DNA of 64,000 bases, from contig JAFQFV010000025.1 of the NCBI GenBank assembly GCA_017398555.1, forward strand, positions 1-64,000, in the 5' to 3' direction. A model generated the notes under the pieces. That model ran no database searches. It was not told the origin of the DNA and saw only the letters and a list, made by a program, of their open reading frames with translations. The stretch's first letter is position 1. Every line of letters starts with the position of its first letter. This DNA comes from Alistipes sp. GTDB lineage: Bacteria > Bacteroidota > Bacteroidia > Bacteroidales > Rikenellaceae. The translations under genes were made by a program, and so were the position numbers. Shown here piece after piece: positions 53,075-62,794 of this stretch.

Positions 53075-54634
53075 TCACTGCTCAAAATTTTTCATACGCA
53101 GCAGGGCGCAGACGGAGTCGTAGGTGCAGTTAATCCAGTACGAAGGCTCTACATTGAATCTCACGCGCCAAGATGTGAGGATTTTACCTGTATTGACGCA
53201 CTGAATAACGGTGATATTATCAATAAGTGCCGTAGCCTTTGCCTTCATCAGTTCATCGCCCGTAGCCTCGTAGATATCGAGCATCGCATTTGCGACATTA
53301 CAAGCACTGTTATCAATCGGCATTTGATACTTATACTGTTCAAAGACACACGGAGTGCTATCAAGTTTATAGCCGTTCTCCCCTATCGGCATATCCCAAT
53401 AGACAAACTGATCCTCGCTGAAACGGACAAGTTCGTAGGCAGTTTCAATATCTCCCTGCGCAATACCACGATTAAGGATATACGAAGCATAAGGAGCTGC
53501 TGTACAGTTAGTTAAATTCTCATACGGCTGAAGATTGAGCACCGAAACATCCTCGAACTGACCTGTCATATCAAACTTATCGAGGATATGGGTTGCCATC
53601 CACTTCTCGCCACGAATACGAGCGTCGGTGTATTTGGCCTGTCCGTACTCCTTTTCAAGGCGGAGGAAGTAGTTGAGAAGTGGGTGGAGCATCGCTTTGC
53701 TGTTATTTACAGGTTCGCCCGTCGCAAAGTCATACTTGATATGCCATGAGCCATCCTCGCACTGCAAGCGAAGATATGTATCGGCAATGCCGAGGGCCTG
53801 CTGCAGGTATAACTCATCTCCCGTAGCGTCGTACAAGTCGAGGTATGCCTGACCCGCTGATGCAGCCTCCATAGCCATCGTTTTACCCTGATTTTCAGGA
53901 AATTTCGACGCCATATACTGCTTGTAGTATGTCGGAGGGAAGTATGCAAGCGGCTCGCCAGGTTTGCGTGCCTGATTGATAAGGAATTGAGCCGCATTTT
54001 TTGCTATGGCGAGTGCATTTTCTGCATAGGCAGGGGCAGTCTTGGCGAGCAGGGTCTCCACCTGCACAACGGCGCCGATGATTTTACAAGGATAGGTAAA
54101 ATAGACATAGCTCATATCGGGCTCTGCGGAGGATGCGAAGCTCTGCACCTGAGGCATTGTATGAACATAGAGCATACCCAAAATTGCAGCCTCACGATAG
54201 CCGCGAACTGCCCCCGTATATGGCGGATTAAAGCCGTAATCACGCCAAAAAGTACGCTCACCGGCCTTGTCTAAAATGTTACCCGACGCATCTATGCCTT
54301 CGACGGTGAGTGTGACGTTTGTGCCCTGTGGAATTTCGTTCCAAATCGGAGCGAGTGAGCACTGCGGACTATCTGCCTTAAAGCTCCACTCTCCGACCTC
54401 GGATGTGACCTTATAGAGATACTCCGTTGCGCCCTCAACTGCCTGAAAATCAAAGGCTGGCGCATAGATAAACTTCTTGGCAAAGCCATTCCAGAATGGG
54501 CGCTCAGAACTACCCGGATGAACGGGTGTCAGATACTCCTCTGCCGCCTGCTCTGCAAGGCGCTGATTGGCATCTTTTGGTGCGCACGAAACCATCGCAC
54601 AGAGAAGTGCGATGAAGAGAATACTGTTTTTCAT
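53075..54634 (-). CDS. Toroid-fold lipoprotein, putative polysaccharide-active enzyme
   Basis: A 519-residue lipoprotein (signal MKNSILFIALLCAMVSC). An N-terminal beta domain (PAFDFQAVEGATEYLYKV, TNVTLTVEGIDASGN) is followed by many helical repeats with motifs such as GQAYLDLYDATGDELYLQQALGIAD, which look like an alpha/alpha toroid as in glycoside hydrolases, lyases and C5-epimerases. No catalytic residues can be assigned. It lies 25 bp after tatA and 200 bp after a Gfo/Idh/MocA oxidoreductase, which suggests a sugar-processing unit. Confidence 0.65.
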   Translation of the reverse strand: MKNSILFIALLCAMVSCAPKDANQRLAEQAAEEYLTPVHPGSSERPFWNGFAKKFIYAPAFDFQAVEGATEYLYKVTSEVGEWSFKADSPQCSLAPIWNEIPQGTNVTLTVEGIDASGNILDKAGERTFWRDYGFNPPYTGAVRGYREAAILGMLYVHTMPQVQSFASSAEPDMSYVYFTYPCKIIGAVVQVETLLAKTAPAYAENALAIAKNAAQFLINQARKPGEPLAYFPPTYYKQYMASKFPENQGKTMAMEAASAGQAYLDLYDATGDELYLQQALGIADTYLRLQCEDGSWHIKYDFATGEPVNNSKAMLHPLLNYFLRLEKEYGQAKYTDARIRGEKWMATHILDKFDMTGQFEDVSVLNLQPYENLTNCTAAPYASYILNRGIAQGDIETAYELVRFSEDQFVYWDMPIGENGYKLDSTPCVFEQYKYQMPIDNSACNVANAMLDIYEATGDELMKAKATALIDNITVIQCVNTGKILTSWRVRFNVEPSYWINCTYDSVCALLRMKNFEQ

Positions 54635-54659
54635 CGTAAGTTGAACTATCTAAAGGTCT

Positions 54660-54839
54660 CTATTTCTCCTCTGTCTTATCATCCTCAGGCTCTGCCTTTC
54701 CATCCATACCGTCACGGAAAGACTTTACACCCTTACCGATACCGCGCATAAGTTCAGGAATCTTCTTGCCACCAAAGAGCAGAAGGACAAGCACTACAAT
54801 AAGTACAATTTCAGTATAACCAATCATCAACAATTTCAT
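54660..54839 (-). CDS. tatA: Twin-arginine translocase subunit TatA
   Basis: A 59-residue TatA/E protein. It has a short N-terminal membrane helix (MIGYTEIVLIVVLVLLLFGG), the conserved FGGKKIPELMRGIGKGVKSF amphipathic helix, and an acidic tail. TatA forms the pore of the twin-arginine export system, which moves folded proteins. tatC is not in the window. The gene sits between a Gfo/Idh/MocA oxidoreductase that has a Tat-like signal (12 bp upstream) and a lipoprotein gene. Confidence 0.93.
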   Translation of the reverse strand: MKLLMIGYTEIVLIVVLVLLLFGGKKIPELMRGIGKGVKSFRDGMDGKAEPEDDKTEEK

Positions 54840-54851
54840 AGTTGTAATATT

Positions 54852-56273
54852 TTATCCAATTTTAACTTTCTTCATTGACAGTCGGCTCTTCTCCGCCTTA
54901 AAGCCGATGATATGGCTCTCGATTGAGGCGTCGATAGTGCTCGACAGTTTTGTAGGGTCTTGAGCGGCAACAGCCTCGACAAAGTCACGAGCAAGAGCGT
55001 GGTCACCGCCACCATGGCCGGCGTGTTTATACTCCGCCATCTCCTTTACGCTCTTATACCAAACGCGCCTCTTATTATCGCGGAAGGTATAGAGGGTAAA
55101 TTTAGTTCCATCGCCCTCGATATAGCCCGTAGTACCCATAATACGAGTTCGACGACCACCCCACGGAGTAAATGCATCCATAGTAAAACTTGCCGTAACA
55201 CCGCCCTCAAAGAGCATTGTAGTTACATAGTGGTCAGGCTGATTATTGTCGCACTTATAGACACAACGACCGAACATTGTAGTACGTATCTTCTCCATAA
55301 TCGCCGCCTCATCCTTGCGGTCAGGCAGGTCGAAAACGCCCAAGTGACGCTTGCGACGAACATAGATATCTATCGCTGAATATGGACAGGTAGCCTCATG
55401 CGGGCAGCCATCTGTACAGCGTGCAGGGGCACCCTCAGGGGTATTTTCAGCCTTAAAGTGCATCAGCGTACCCTCGGCAGCAATCTGGATACACGGCTTA
55501 TCGACTATCCAACGGATAATATCGAGGTCGTGGCAACTCTTGGCAAGGATAATAGGCGTGGTCTGCTTACTATCACGCCACTTACCACGAACGTATGAGT
55601 GAGCCATATGGGCATACTGAATAGGCTCCATATGTTGGATACTCACAAGGTCACCAATCATACCCGAATGTACCGCCTCACGCATAGCGATAAAGTATGG
55701 AGCGTAGCGCAGAACGTGGCAAATAGCAACGATGCGATTATACTTTTTCGCCTGTGCAAGGATTGCCTTACACTCCTTCTCAGTCTGCGCTGCAGGCTTC
55801 TCAAGCAGAACATCATAACCCATCTCCAACGCCTTCATACAAGGCTCGAAGTGCAAATCATCAGGGGTGGCAATAACCACTGCATCGGCAAACTTTGGAC
55901 GAGCAAACACCTCACTCCAATCCCCAAAGCAGTTCTCTGCAGGGATATTATGAGCCTTTGCAGTGCGCTTTTTACGGAAATTATTGATATCTGACACACC
56001 AACCACCCTCATAACATCAGGGAATTGGGATGCATACTTGCCGTATGTTGTTCCTCGACTACCCGCACCAATGATAATGGCTGTAATTGCCCTATCCGCC
56101 TTTGCCTTCAGAGGTCGTACAGGAAAGTCGAGGTCGGGGTGGGTCTTATTACCACCATTTGCAACAGGCTCTGCTGCAGCAGATTCAGCCGCCATAGCCT
56201 CTAAATCTACGCCGACAAGCGAAGCACCTACGGTAAGCATACCGAGTCGTTTGAGAAACTCTTTTCGATTCAT
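54852..56273 (-). CDS. Gfo/Idh/MocA oxidoreductase with Tat-like signal
   Basis: A 473-residue NAD(P)-dependent sugar-type dehydrogenase. The N-terminus MNRKEFLKRLGMLTVGASLVG resembles a twin-arginine signal with Arg-Lys in place of Arg-Arg, ending near AMAAESAAAEP. The Rossmann motif IIIGAGSRGTTYGKYAS and the Gfo/Idh hallmark LLEKPAAQTEKECKAI are clear, with HDLDIIRW lower down. A cysteine-rich insert (CTDGCPHEATCPYSA) is unusual. It is transcribed with tatA, which fits export of a folded, cofactor-bound enzyme. Confidence 0.85.
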   Translation of the reverse strand: MNRKEFLKRLGMLTVGASLVGVDLEAMAAESAAAEPVANGGNKTHPDLDFPVRPLKAKADRAITAIIIGAGSRGTTYGKYASQFPDVMRVVGVSDINNFRKKRTAKAHNIPAENCFGDWSEVFARPKFADAVVIATPDDLHFEPCMKALEMGYDVLLEKPAAQTEKECKAILAQAKKYNRIVAICHVLRYAPYFIAMREAVHSGMIGDLVSIQHMEPIQYAHMAHSYVRGKWRDSKQTTPIILAKSCHDLDIIRWIVDKPCIQIAAEGTLMHFKAENTPEGAPARCTDGCPHEATCPYSAIDIYVRRKRHLGVFDLPDRKDEAAIMEKIRTTMFGRCVYKCDNNQPDHYVTTMLFEGGVTASFTMDAFTPWGGRRTRIMGTTGYIEGDGTKFTLYTFRDNKRRVWYKSVKEMAEYKHAGHGGGDHALARDFVEAVAAQDPTKLSSTIDASIESHIIGFKAEKSRLSMKKVKIG

Positions 56274-56435
56274 ATAGGAAATTTAGGTTGCCACAGTTAT
56301 TTGACAAAGATAAAAAATTTTATCTTAAATAGCAAAAATATCCTGTATATATCCCATTTCTGACCATTCATCTGCAAATTTCCGTCTGTGAATAAACTAA
56401 CAGCAAAAAATTTAGGAAGTAAAAAAAAGAGTTAC

Positions 56436-56443
56436 TATTTTTG
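56436..56443 (+). promoter_or_regulatory. Possible -7 box of nifJ
   Basis: TATTTTTG, 84 bases before the nifJ start codon, giving a leader of about 80 bases. No good -33 TTTG lies at the right distance, so this is a weak call. Confidence 0.4.
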
Positions 56444-56527
56444 CAACGCTGAAAAAAGGCGCTTATTATAAATAAGGTGTGTTAGGTACGAAATTTGATA
56501 AAAACAATAAAACAAATAGAGTTAATT

Positions 56528-59500
56528 ATGGCAGAAAAGAAGTTTATCACATGTGACGGTAACTACGCTGCAGCACATATTGCATATATGTTCTCTGAGG
56601 TTGCCGCCATCTACCCTATCACCCCATCTTCGACTATGGCGGAGCTGGTGGATGAGTGGGCTGCGCAGGGTCGCAAAAATATCTTCGGTCAGACCGTAAA
56701 GGTTGTTGAGATGCAGTCTGAGGCTGGTGCAGCTGGTGCTGTACACGGCTCTCTTCAGTCAGGTGCTCTCACATCTACATTTACAGCTTCACAGGGTCTG
56801 CTGTTGATGATTCCGAATATGTACAAAATCTCAGGTGAGTTGCTCCCTGGTGTATTCCACGTTTCAGCACGTGCACTTGCTGCACAGTCACTCTCAATCT
56901 TTGGTGACCACCAGGATGTTATGGCTGCTCGTCAGACAGGTTTTGCAATGCTGGCAACATCTTCTGTACAGGAGGTGATGGACCTTGCCGGTGTTGCTCA
57001 CATCGTTGCACTGAAGGCTCGCGTTCCTTTTGTACACTTCTTTGACGGTTTCCGTACCTCACACGAGATTCAGAAGGTCGAGATGATGGATGCAGCATCA
57101 CTGACTGCTATGTTCGACCGCGAGGCGCTTGCTGCATTCCGCAACCGCGCACTCAACCCTGAGCACCCTGTATCACGCGGTACTGCTCAGAACCCTGATA
57201 TCTACTTCCAGACTCGTGAGGCATCTAACAAGTTCTACGATGCTGTCCCTGAGATGGTTGCAGAGGCTATGGAGCAGATTTCGACTATCACAGGCCGCGA
57301 GTACAAGCCGTTTGTATATTATGGTGCTGAGGATGCAGACCGCGTAGTGATTGCTATGGGCTCTGTAACCGAGACTCTAAAGGAGACTGTGGATTATCTG
57401 AATGCACGCGGCGAGAAGGTAGGTGTTGTAACTGTTCACCTCTATCGTCCATTCTCAGCCAAGTATCTGTTCAACGTACTTCCAAAGAGTGCAAAGAACA
57501 TTTGCGTTCTCGACCGTACAAAGGAGCCGGGTGCAAATGGTGAGCCACTCTACCTCGATATCGTAGATGCATTCTACTCTGAGGGTGTTGAGGCTAAGAT
57601 TATCGGCGGTCGCTATGGTCTCTCTTCAAAGGACACTACCCCTGCTCAGATGCTTGCAGTATATGAGAATATGACTCTTGCTACTCCGAAGAACCACTTT
57701 ACCGTTGGTATCGTTGATGACGTTACAAACCTCTCTCTGCCTGTTGGCGAGGAGATTTCAATGGCTAAGGAGGGTACTTTCGAGGCGCTATTCTTCGGTC
57801 TGGGTGCTGATGGTACTGTAGGTGCTAACAAGAACTCAATCAAGATTATCGGTGGTTCTACAGACAAGTACTGCCAGGCATACTTCAGCTACGACTCAAA
57901 GAAGTCAGGCGGTTATACATCTTCACACCTCCGTTTTGGTGACAAGCCAATCACTTCACCATACTTGGTAACAACTCCTGACTTTATCGCTTGCCACGTA
58001 CCATCTTATGTTGATAAGTACGATGTGCTGAAGGGTCTGAAGAGGGGCGGTTCATTCCTGCTCAACTCTGTAGGTGATGTTGAGACCACTTGCGCTACCC
58101 TGCCTGACCACATGAAGGTATATCTTGCAAAGAACAACATCAACTTCTACATCATCAACGCTACAAAGATTGCTGCAGAGCTCGGTCTTGGCAGCCGTAC
58201 AAATACCATTATGCAGTCTGCATTCTTCAAGATTGCTAATGTTATTCCGTTCGAGAAGGCTGTAGAGGAGATGAAGAAGGCTATCTACAAGTCTTATGGC
58301 AAGAAGGGCGAGGATATCGTAAATATGAACTACGCAGCTGTTGATGCAGGTGCTACAGCAGTTGTTAAGGTTGAGGTGCCTGCTGAGTGGGCAAATATCG
58401 TTGTAACAGAGGCAGCAGAGAGCGTTGATAACTCTCGTCCTGAGTTTGTTCGCAACGTGGTTGATCCAATCAACGCACTTAAGGGCGATATGCTCCCTGT
58501 ATCTGCATTCAATGGTCGCGAGGATGGTACTTGGGACAACGGTACTGCTGCTTGGGAGAAGCGCGGTATCGCTGTAAATGTTCCGCAGTGGGATGTTGAT
58601 AAGTGTATCCAGTGTAACCAGTGTTCTTATGTATGTCCTCACGCAGCTATCCGTCCGTTCCTTGCAACTGAGGAGCAGGTAGCAGCCGCTCCGGAGGGTA
58701 CTGCTTTCAAGCAGGGTCTGGGTAACACCAAGGCTTACAAGTTCCGCATACAGGTATCTCCACTCGACTGTACAGGTTGCGGTAACTGTGTGGATGTATG
58801 TCCTGCAAAGGAGAAGGCGCTCGTTATGCAGCCACTCGGCAGCCAGATGGGCGAGGTTGAGCGTTGGAACTACCTCCACAACAAGGTTGGTTACAAGGAT
58901 CTTGACCGCGCAAAGATGGTTAAGAACAGCCAGTTTGCACAGCCGCTCTTCGAGTTCTCAGGTGCTTGCGCAGGTTGTGGCGAGACTCCATATATCAAGA
59001 CTATCACACAACTCTTTGGTGAGCGTATGATGGTGGCAAATGCTACAGGTTGTACATCTATCTACTCTGCATCTGCACCATCTACTCCATACTGCACAAA
59101 CGAGAAGGGTCAGGGTCCGGCTTGGGCTAACTCTCTGTTTGAGGACAATGCTGAGTTCGGTCTTGGTATGCACATCGGTATCGAGAAGCTCCGCGACACA
59201 CTCGCAGACACTATGGCACCTGCCATTGCAGAGTGCAACTGCTGCTCTGCTGAGCTGAAGGGCGTAATGCAGGAGTGGATTGACAACCGTCACCTTGCTG
59301 CTGCATCTGCAGAGATTACAGCTCGCCTTATTCCACTTTGCGAGGCTTGCGACTGCGACACTTGCCGCAAGATTCTTGAGAACAAGCAGTTCCTTGTAAA
59401 GAAGTCACAGTGGATTATCGGTGGCGACGGTTGGGGTTACGATATCGGCTTCGGCGGTGTAGATCACGTACTTGCATCAGGTGAGGATGTAAATATCCTT

Positions 59501-60058
59501 GTTGTTGATACCGAGGTTTACTCAAATACAGGTGGTCAGTCATCAAAATCAACTCCTATCGGTGCTGTAGCGAAGTTCGCATCTAACGGTAAGCGTATCC
59601 GCAAGAAGGATCTGGGTGCTATCGCGATGACATACGGCTATGTATATGTTGCACAGGTATCTATCGGTGCTTCACAGACACAGCTCTTCAATGTACTTAA
59701 GGAGGCTGAGGCTTACCCAGGCCCATCACTCATCATCGCTTATGCGCCTTGTATCAATCACGGTATCAAGGGCGGTATGAGCCGCACACAGACCGTTGGT
59801 AAGCAGGCTGTTGAGTGCGGTTACTGGCACTTGTGGCACTACAACCCACTGCTTGAGGATGAGGGTAAGAACCCATTTGTTCTCGACTCAAAGGAGCCAG
59901 ATTGGAGCAAGTTCCGCGACTTCCTGCTCAAGGAGGTACGTTACACTTCACTCCAGAAGACCTTCCCTGCAGAGGCTGACGAGCTCTTCGCAGCAGCTGA
60001 GGAGAATGCTAAGTGGCGTTACAACTCTTACGTTCGCAAGAGCAAGATGGAGTACTAA
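56528..60058 (+). CDS. nifJ: Pyruvate:ferredoxin (flavodoxin) oxidoreductase
   Basis: An 1176-residue single-chain PFOR; start ATG 56528 (MAEKKFITCDGNYAAAHIAY) rather than an upstream TTG. It decarboxylates pyruvate to acetyl-CoA and reduces ferredoxin, central to anaerobic metabolism. Domain I has YPITPSSTMAE; two 4Fe-4S motifs are CIQCNQCSYVCPHA and CTGCGNCVDVCPAK; the TPP domain has CAGCGETPY, GGDGWGYDIGFGG and NTGGQSSKSTP. Codon choice looks optimised, consistent with very high expression. Single gene with its own terminator. Confidence 0.98.
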   Translation: MAEKKFITCDGNYAAAHIAYMFSEVAAIYPITPSSTMAELVDEWAAQGRKNIFGQTVKVVEMQSEAGAAGAVHGSLQSGALTSTFTASQGLLLMIPNMYKISGELLPGVFHVSARALAAQSLSIFGDHQDVMAARQTGFAMLATSSVQEVMDLAGVAHIVALKARVPFVHFFDGFRTSHEIQKVEMMDAASLTAMFDREALAAFRNRALNPEHPVSRGTAQNPDIYFQTREASNKFYDAVPEMVAEAMEQISTITGREYKPFVYYGAEDADRVVIAMGSVTETLKETVDYLNARGEKVGVVTVHLYRPFSAKYLFNVLPKSAKNICVLDRTKEPGANGEPLYLDIVDAFYSEGVEAKIIGGRYGLSSKDTTPAQMLAVYENMTLATPKNHFTVGIVDDVTNLSLPVGEEISMAKEGTFEALFFGLGADGTVGANKNSIKIIGGSTDKYCQAYFSYDSKKSGGYTSSHLRFGDKPITSPYLVTTPDFIACHVPSYVDKYDVLKGLKRGGSFLLNSVGDVETTCATLPDHMKVYLAKNNINFYIINATKIAAELGLGSRTNTIMQSAFFKIANVIPFEKAVEEMKKAIYKSYGKKGEDIVNMNYAAVDAGATAVVKVEVPAEWANIVVTEAAESVDNSRPEFVRNVVDPINALKGDMLPVSAFNGREDGTWDNGTAAWEKRGIAVNVPQWDVDKCIQCNQCSYVCPHAAIRPFLATEEQVAAAPEGTAFKQGLGNTKAYKFRIQVSPLDCTGCGNCVDVCPAKEKALVMQPLGSQMGEVERWNYLHNKVGYKDLDRAKMVKNSQFAQPLFEFSGACAGCGETPYIKTITQLFGERMMVANATGCTSIYSASAPSTPYCTNEKGQGPAWANSLFEDNAEFGLGMHIGIEKLRDTLADTMAPAIAECNCCSAELKGVMQEWIDNRHLAAASAEITARLIPLCEACDCDTCRKILENKQFLVKKSQWIIGGDGWGYDIGFGGVDHVLASGEDVNILVVDTEVYSNTGGQSSKSTPIGAVAKFASNGKRIRKKDLGAIAMTYGYVYVAQVSIGASQTQLFNVLKEAEAYPGPSLIIAYAPCINHGIKGGMSRTQTVGKQAVECGYWHLWHYNPLLEDEGKNPFVLDSKEPDWSKFRDFLLKEVRYTSLQKTFPAEADELFAAAEENAKWRYNSYVRKSKMEY

Positions 60059-60060
60059 TA

Positions 60061-60087
60061 GAAAAGGGAGCAATTGCTCCCTTTTTT
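60061..60087 (+). terminator. Terminator of nifJ
   Basis: Stem AAAGGGAGC / GCTCCCTTT, then seven T, immediately after the stop codon. Confidence 0.88.
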
Positions 60088-60093
60088 TATGCA

Positions 60094-60138
60094 CAAAATA
60101 TGGGTGCCCAAAAACATATTGGGCACCCATATTTTTAT
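60094..60138 (-). terminator. Terminator of the S1/P1 nuclease pair
   Basis: Perfect 13-bp stem ATATGGGTGCCCA / TGGGCACCCATAT with A and T runs on both sides; can serve both directions, and lies just after the leftward nuclease gene. Confidence 0.85.
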
Positions 60139-60145
60139 CTCTTCT

Positions 60146-60961
60146 CTACTTAAAAATCTCGTTAAACAGAGCTGCCAAACGGTAACCCGCCTTACGAATC
60201 TGCTCCTCTGCCAAAGGTGCGTACTCATTCAGATAGAGGCGCTTATCGAGCTTTGCCCCCTCCTTAATATCGTGCACCTTACGAGAGGCCTTGGCTGAAT
60301 CATAGCCCCAATCGTATGGAGAGCCTGCTGTAACCTCGGCAATCTGCTTCTTTGTATATGTATCGAGCAGTGCGGCAGTATCCGAGAAGCCCCATGGGTT
60401 GCGTGCTGCAATGATAGGGGTATCCCAAAGGGTATGATAGCGAACCTTATCCTTACCAAAGTAAACAGGATAGTAGCCGATAGTCTGATCATCCGGGTAG
60501 CGGATATGCTCAGGGCAGTGCATATCGCCCACAAAGTGCACGATAAGCGCGATAGAGGCTACACGGACAGAGTCTGAGAGGTTCTCTACGTCCTTCAAAT
60601 CCTCTGCCATCTTCTCGATATAGTAGATGCAGTTCTTCACATACTTATCGCCCTTGCGGATGCCACGATACGGAGTGCAATCCTCATTTGCCTCAAAGGT
60701 GTGAGGATAGGTAATAAAACGCTTTGCATCAGATGGTTCAAAGCCCAAATCGACAAGCAGTTCAGGCTTATAATCGTCAGCATAAGATGCCCACTTGACG
60801 ATTGACTCGCCGTGCATGTACTCTGTAATCTGCTTTTTTGCTTTTTTTGTCAGATGGTTCTCTGCAATCTTCGCTACGGTTGCATGACCGAGTCTGCCCC
60901 ACGCCGATGCTGTTGATACAACAAGCACCACAGCGCACATAAGTGTTAAGATTCGTTTCAT
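60146..60961 (-). CDS. S1/P1 nuclease family protein (copy 1)
   Basis: A 271-residue secreted nuclease; ATG 60959-60961 gives a signal peptide MKRILTLMCAVVLVVSTASA with cleavage before Trp, which in this family is the N-terminal zinc ligand (WGRLGHATVAKIAENHL). Other zinc ligands are present in ITYPHTF, VHFVGDMHCPEH and YHTLWDTPI, so the three-zinc active site looks complete. It cleaves single-stranded DNA or RNA and 3'-nucleotides. It follows the paralogue at 60971-61789 after 9 bp. Confidence 0.92.
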   Translation of the reverse strand: MKRILTLMCAVVLVVSTASAWGRLGHATVAKIAENHLTKKAKKQITEYMHGESIVKWASYADDYKPELLVDLGFEPSDAKRFITYPHTFEANEDCTPYRGIRKGDKYVKNCIYYIEKMAEDLKDVENLSDSVRVASIALIVHFVGDMHCPEHIRYPDDQTIGYYPVYFGKDKVRYHTLWDTPIIAARNPWGFSDTAALLDTYTKKQIAEVTAGSPYDWGYDSAKASRKVHDIKEGAKLDKRLYLNEYAPLAEEQIRKAGYRLAALFNEIFK

Positions 60962-60970
60962 AATATTCAA

Positions 60971-61789
60971 TTAATCAAAAATGTCATTTAGCAATGCTGC
61001 AAGACGATAACCAGCCTTACAAATCTGCGACTGAGCGATAGGTGCATACTCATTAAAGTACAGTCGCTTATTAAACTTATCGCCCTCCTTAACCTGATGC
61101 ACTTTACGCGTTGCCACAACAGAGTCATAGCCCCAATCGTATGGAGTTCCCGCTGTAACCTCCGCAATTTGAGCCTTTGTATATGTATCAAACAGCTCTG
61201 CCGTATCAGAGTAGCCCCACGGGTTATGCGCCGCTATAATTTTAGAGTCCCACAAACTATGATAACGCACTCTATCCTTATCCAGATGGATATAGAAGTC
61301 GCCTGCTGTAGGGTCCTCCGGGCAACGTATATGCCCCGGACAGTGCATATCGCCCACGAAGTGTACTAACAGTGCGATTGAGGCAACACGCACAGAGTCC
61401 GACATATTATCGGCATTAGCCTTAAGATCGTCAGCTATCTTCTCGACATAGTATATGCAATTTTTAACATACTCATCTCCCCTACGGATATCACGATATG
61501 GAGTACCGTCATCATTGGTAACAAAGGTGTGAGGATAGGTGATAAATCGCTTGGCATTTGACGGCTCAAAGCCCAAATCAACAAGCAGCTCCGGCTTGCT
61601 ATCGTCAGCATATGTTGCCCACTTGACGATTGACTCGCCGTGCATATACTTGGTAATCTGTTTTTTAGCCCTTTTTGTCAGATGATTCTCTGCAATCTTT
61701 GCTACGGTTGCATGTCCAATTCTACCCCATGCAGCTGCCGAGCCAACGGCCACGACTGCGACCATCAAAAGTGTAAATAGTCTTCTCAT
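60971..61789 (-). CDS. S1/P1 nuclease family protein (copy 2)
   Basis: A 272-residue paralogue of copy 1, with the same WGRIGHATVAKIAENHL start after the signal peptide (MRRLFTLLMVAVVAVGSAAA), ITYPHTF, LVHFVGDMHCPGH and YHSLWDSKI. The two proteins agree over most of their length and differ mostly in surface positions, so this is a recent tandem duplication. Both zinc sites look intact in both copies. Transcription probably starts upstream of this copy. Confidence 0.92.
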   Translation of the reverse strand: MRRLFTLLMVAVVAVGSAAAWGRIGHATVAKIAENHLTKRAKKQITKYMHGESIVKWATYADDSKPELLVDLGFEPSNAKRFITYPHTFVTNDDGTPYRDIRRGDEYVKNCIYYVEKIADDLKANADNMSDSVRVASIALLVHFVGDMHCPGHIRCPEDPTAGDFYIHLDKDRVRYHSLWDSKIIAAHNPWGYSDTAELFDTYTKAQIAEVTAGTPYDWGYDSVVATRKVHQVKEGDKFNKRLYFNEYAPIAQSQICKAGYRLAALLNDIFD

Positions 61790-61863
61790 CTATCTATTGT
61801 TTTTAAGTTTGCTATCTATATTATGACACATTAAATGGTTTTTTGTCCCTACTCTCCGTAAAT

Positions 61864-62649
61864 TTATCCGAGAGCAGTATCAAGTACCATCATTATCACA
61901 AAGCCGATAGCAAAACCGATAGTGGGGATATTCGAGTGTTTATCCTGATGTGATTCAGGTATAAGTTCCTCAATAACGACATATATCATAGCACCTGCCG
62001 CCGCTGCAAGCAGATATGGGAAGATGCCTACAAGTTGCTCAACCAACAGTATTGTCACCGCAGCCGACAGAGGCTCAACAATACCCGACAGCGCGCCATA
62101 GCCGAAAGATTTAGCGCGAGATGCCCCCTGAGCACGCAGTGGCAACGATATTATAGCACCCTCAGGGATATTTTGCAGTGCCATACCGGCAGCAAGAGCC
62201 ACCGCCGCAGCCACGCCCAAATCGGCCTGCCCGGATAGTGTTCCCGCCACCACAACACCTACAGCCATACCCTCCGGAATGTTATGCAGCGTTACGGCAA
62301 GCATCAGCATTGTCGAACGACCGAGCGACGAAGGCAGTCCCTCCGGAGTATCGCTATCTAAATGCAGGTGCGGTGTAAAGTGGTCCAAAAGCAGCATAAA
62401 TGCCATACCGCACAGAAAGCCGACAGAGGCCGGCAACCAACCGATACCGCCACTCTGCTCCGAAAACTCTATGGCCGGAATAAGCAGCGACCATACAGCT
62501 GCGGCAACCATTACGCCCGAGGCGAAACCGAGCAGAGTCTTCTGCATCTTTGAGGCTGTGCTCTCGCCAAAGAGCAGTGCACTTGCCGAGCCGAGAACAG
62601 TTCCACAAAGTGGAATTATTAGTATTGTTACAATCTGAAGTGGTGTCAT
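61864..62649 (-). CDS. ZIP-family metal transporter
   Basis: A 261-residue membrane protein of the ZIP (ZupT-like) family, importing zinc or other divalent metals. The transport-site helices are AVTLHNIPEGMAVGVVVAG and AAGMALQNIPEGAIISLPL, with a histidine-bearing loop (DHFTPHLHLDSD) between helices III and IV and VIEELIPESHQDKHS late. A TATCTTTG box lies close upstream at 62657-62664. Single gene. Confidence 0.93.
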   Translation of the reverse strand: MTPLQIVTILIIPLCGTVLGSASALLFGESTASKMQKTLLGFASGVMVAAAVWSLLIPAIEFSEQSGGIGWLPASVGFLCGMAFMLLLDHFTPHLHLDSDTPEGLPSSLGRSTMLMLAVTLHNIPEGMAVGVVVAGTLSGQADLGVAAAVALAAGMALQNIPEGAIISLPLRAQGASRAKSFGYGALSGIVEPLSAAVTILLVEQLVGIFPYLLAAAAGAMIYVVIEELIPESHQDKHSNIPTIGFAIGFVIMMVLDTALG

Positions 62650-62782
62650 AGTGTTACAAAGATATGTATTTTGTCCGAGAAATCATCACTTGCAAGAACT
62701 ATTTTATATCCTAACACAATCTATTTTTATGTAGAAACCATAAAATAATATTCAATATCGGCTATTTCTCAACCTTTTTTGT

Positions 62783-62790
62783 TATCTTTG
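62783..62790 (+). promoter_or_regulatory. -7 box very close to the WecA/MraY-type gene
   Basis: TATCTTTG ends four bases before the start codon, implying a leaderless or near-leaderless message. No clear -33 element is seen. Confidence 0.45.
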
Positions 62791-62794
62791 TTTT

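Noticed and set aside
58052-58879. A 275-codon leftward open frame inside nifJ
   Set aside because: Antisense to a full-length, highly conserved enzyme gene; composition is that of a reversed optimised coding sequence.
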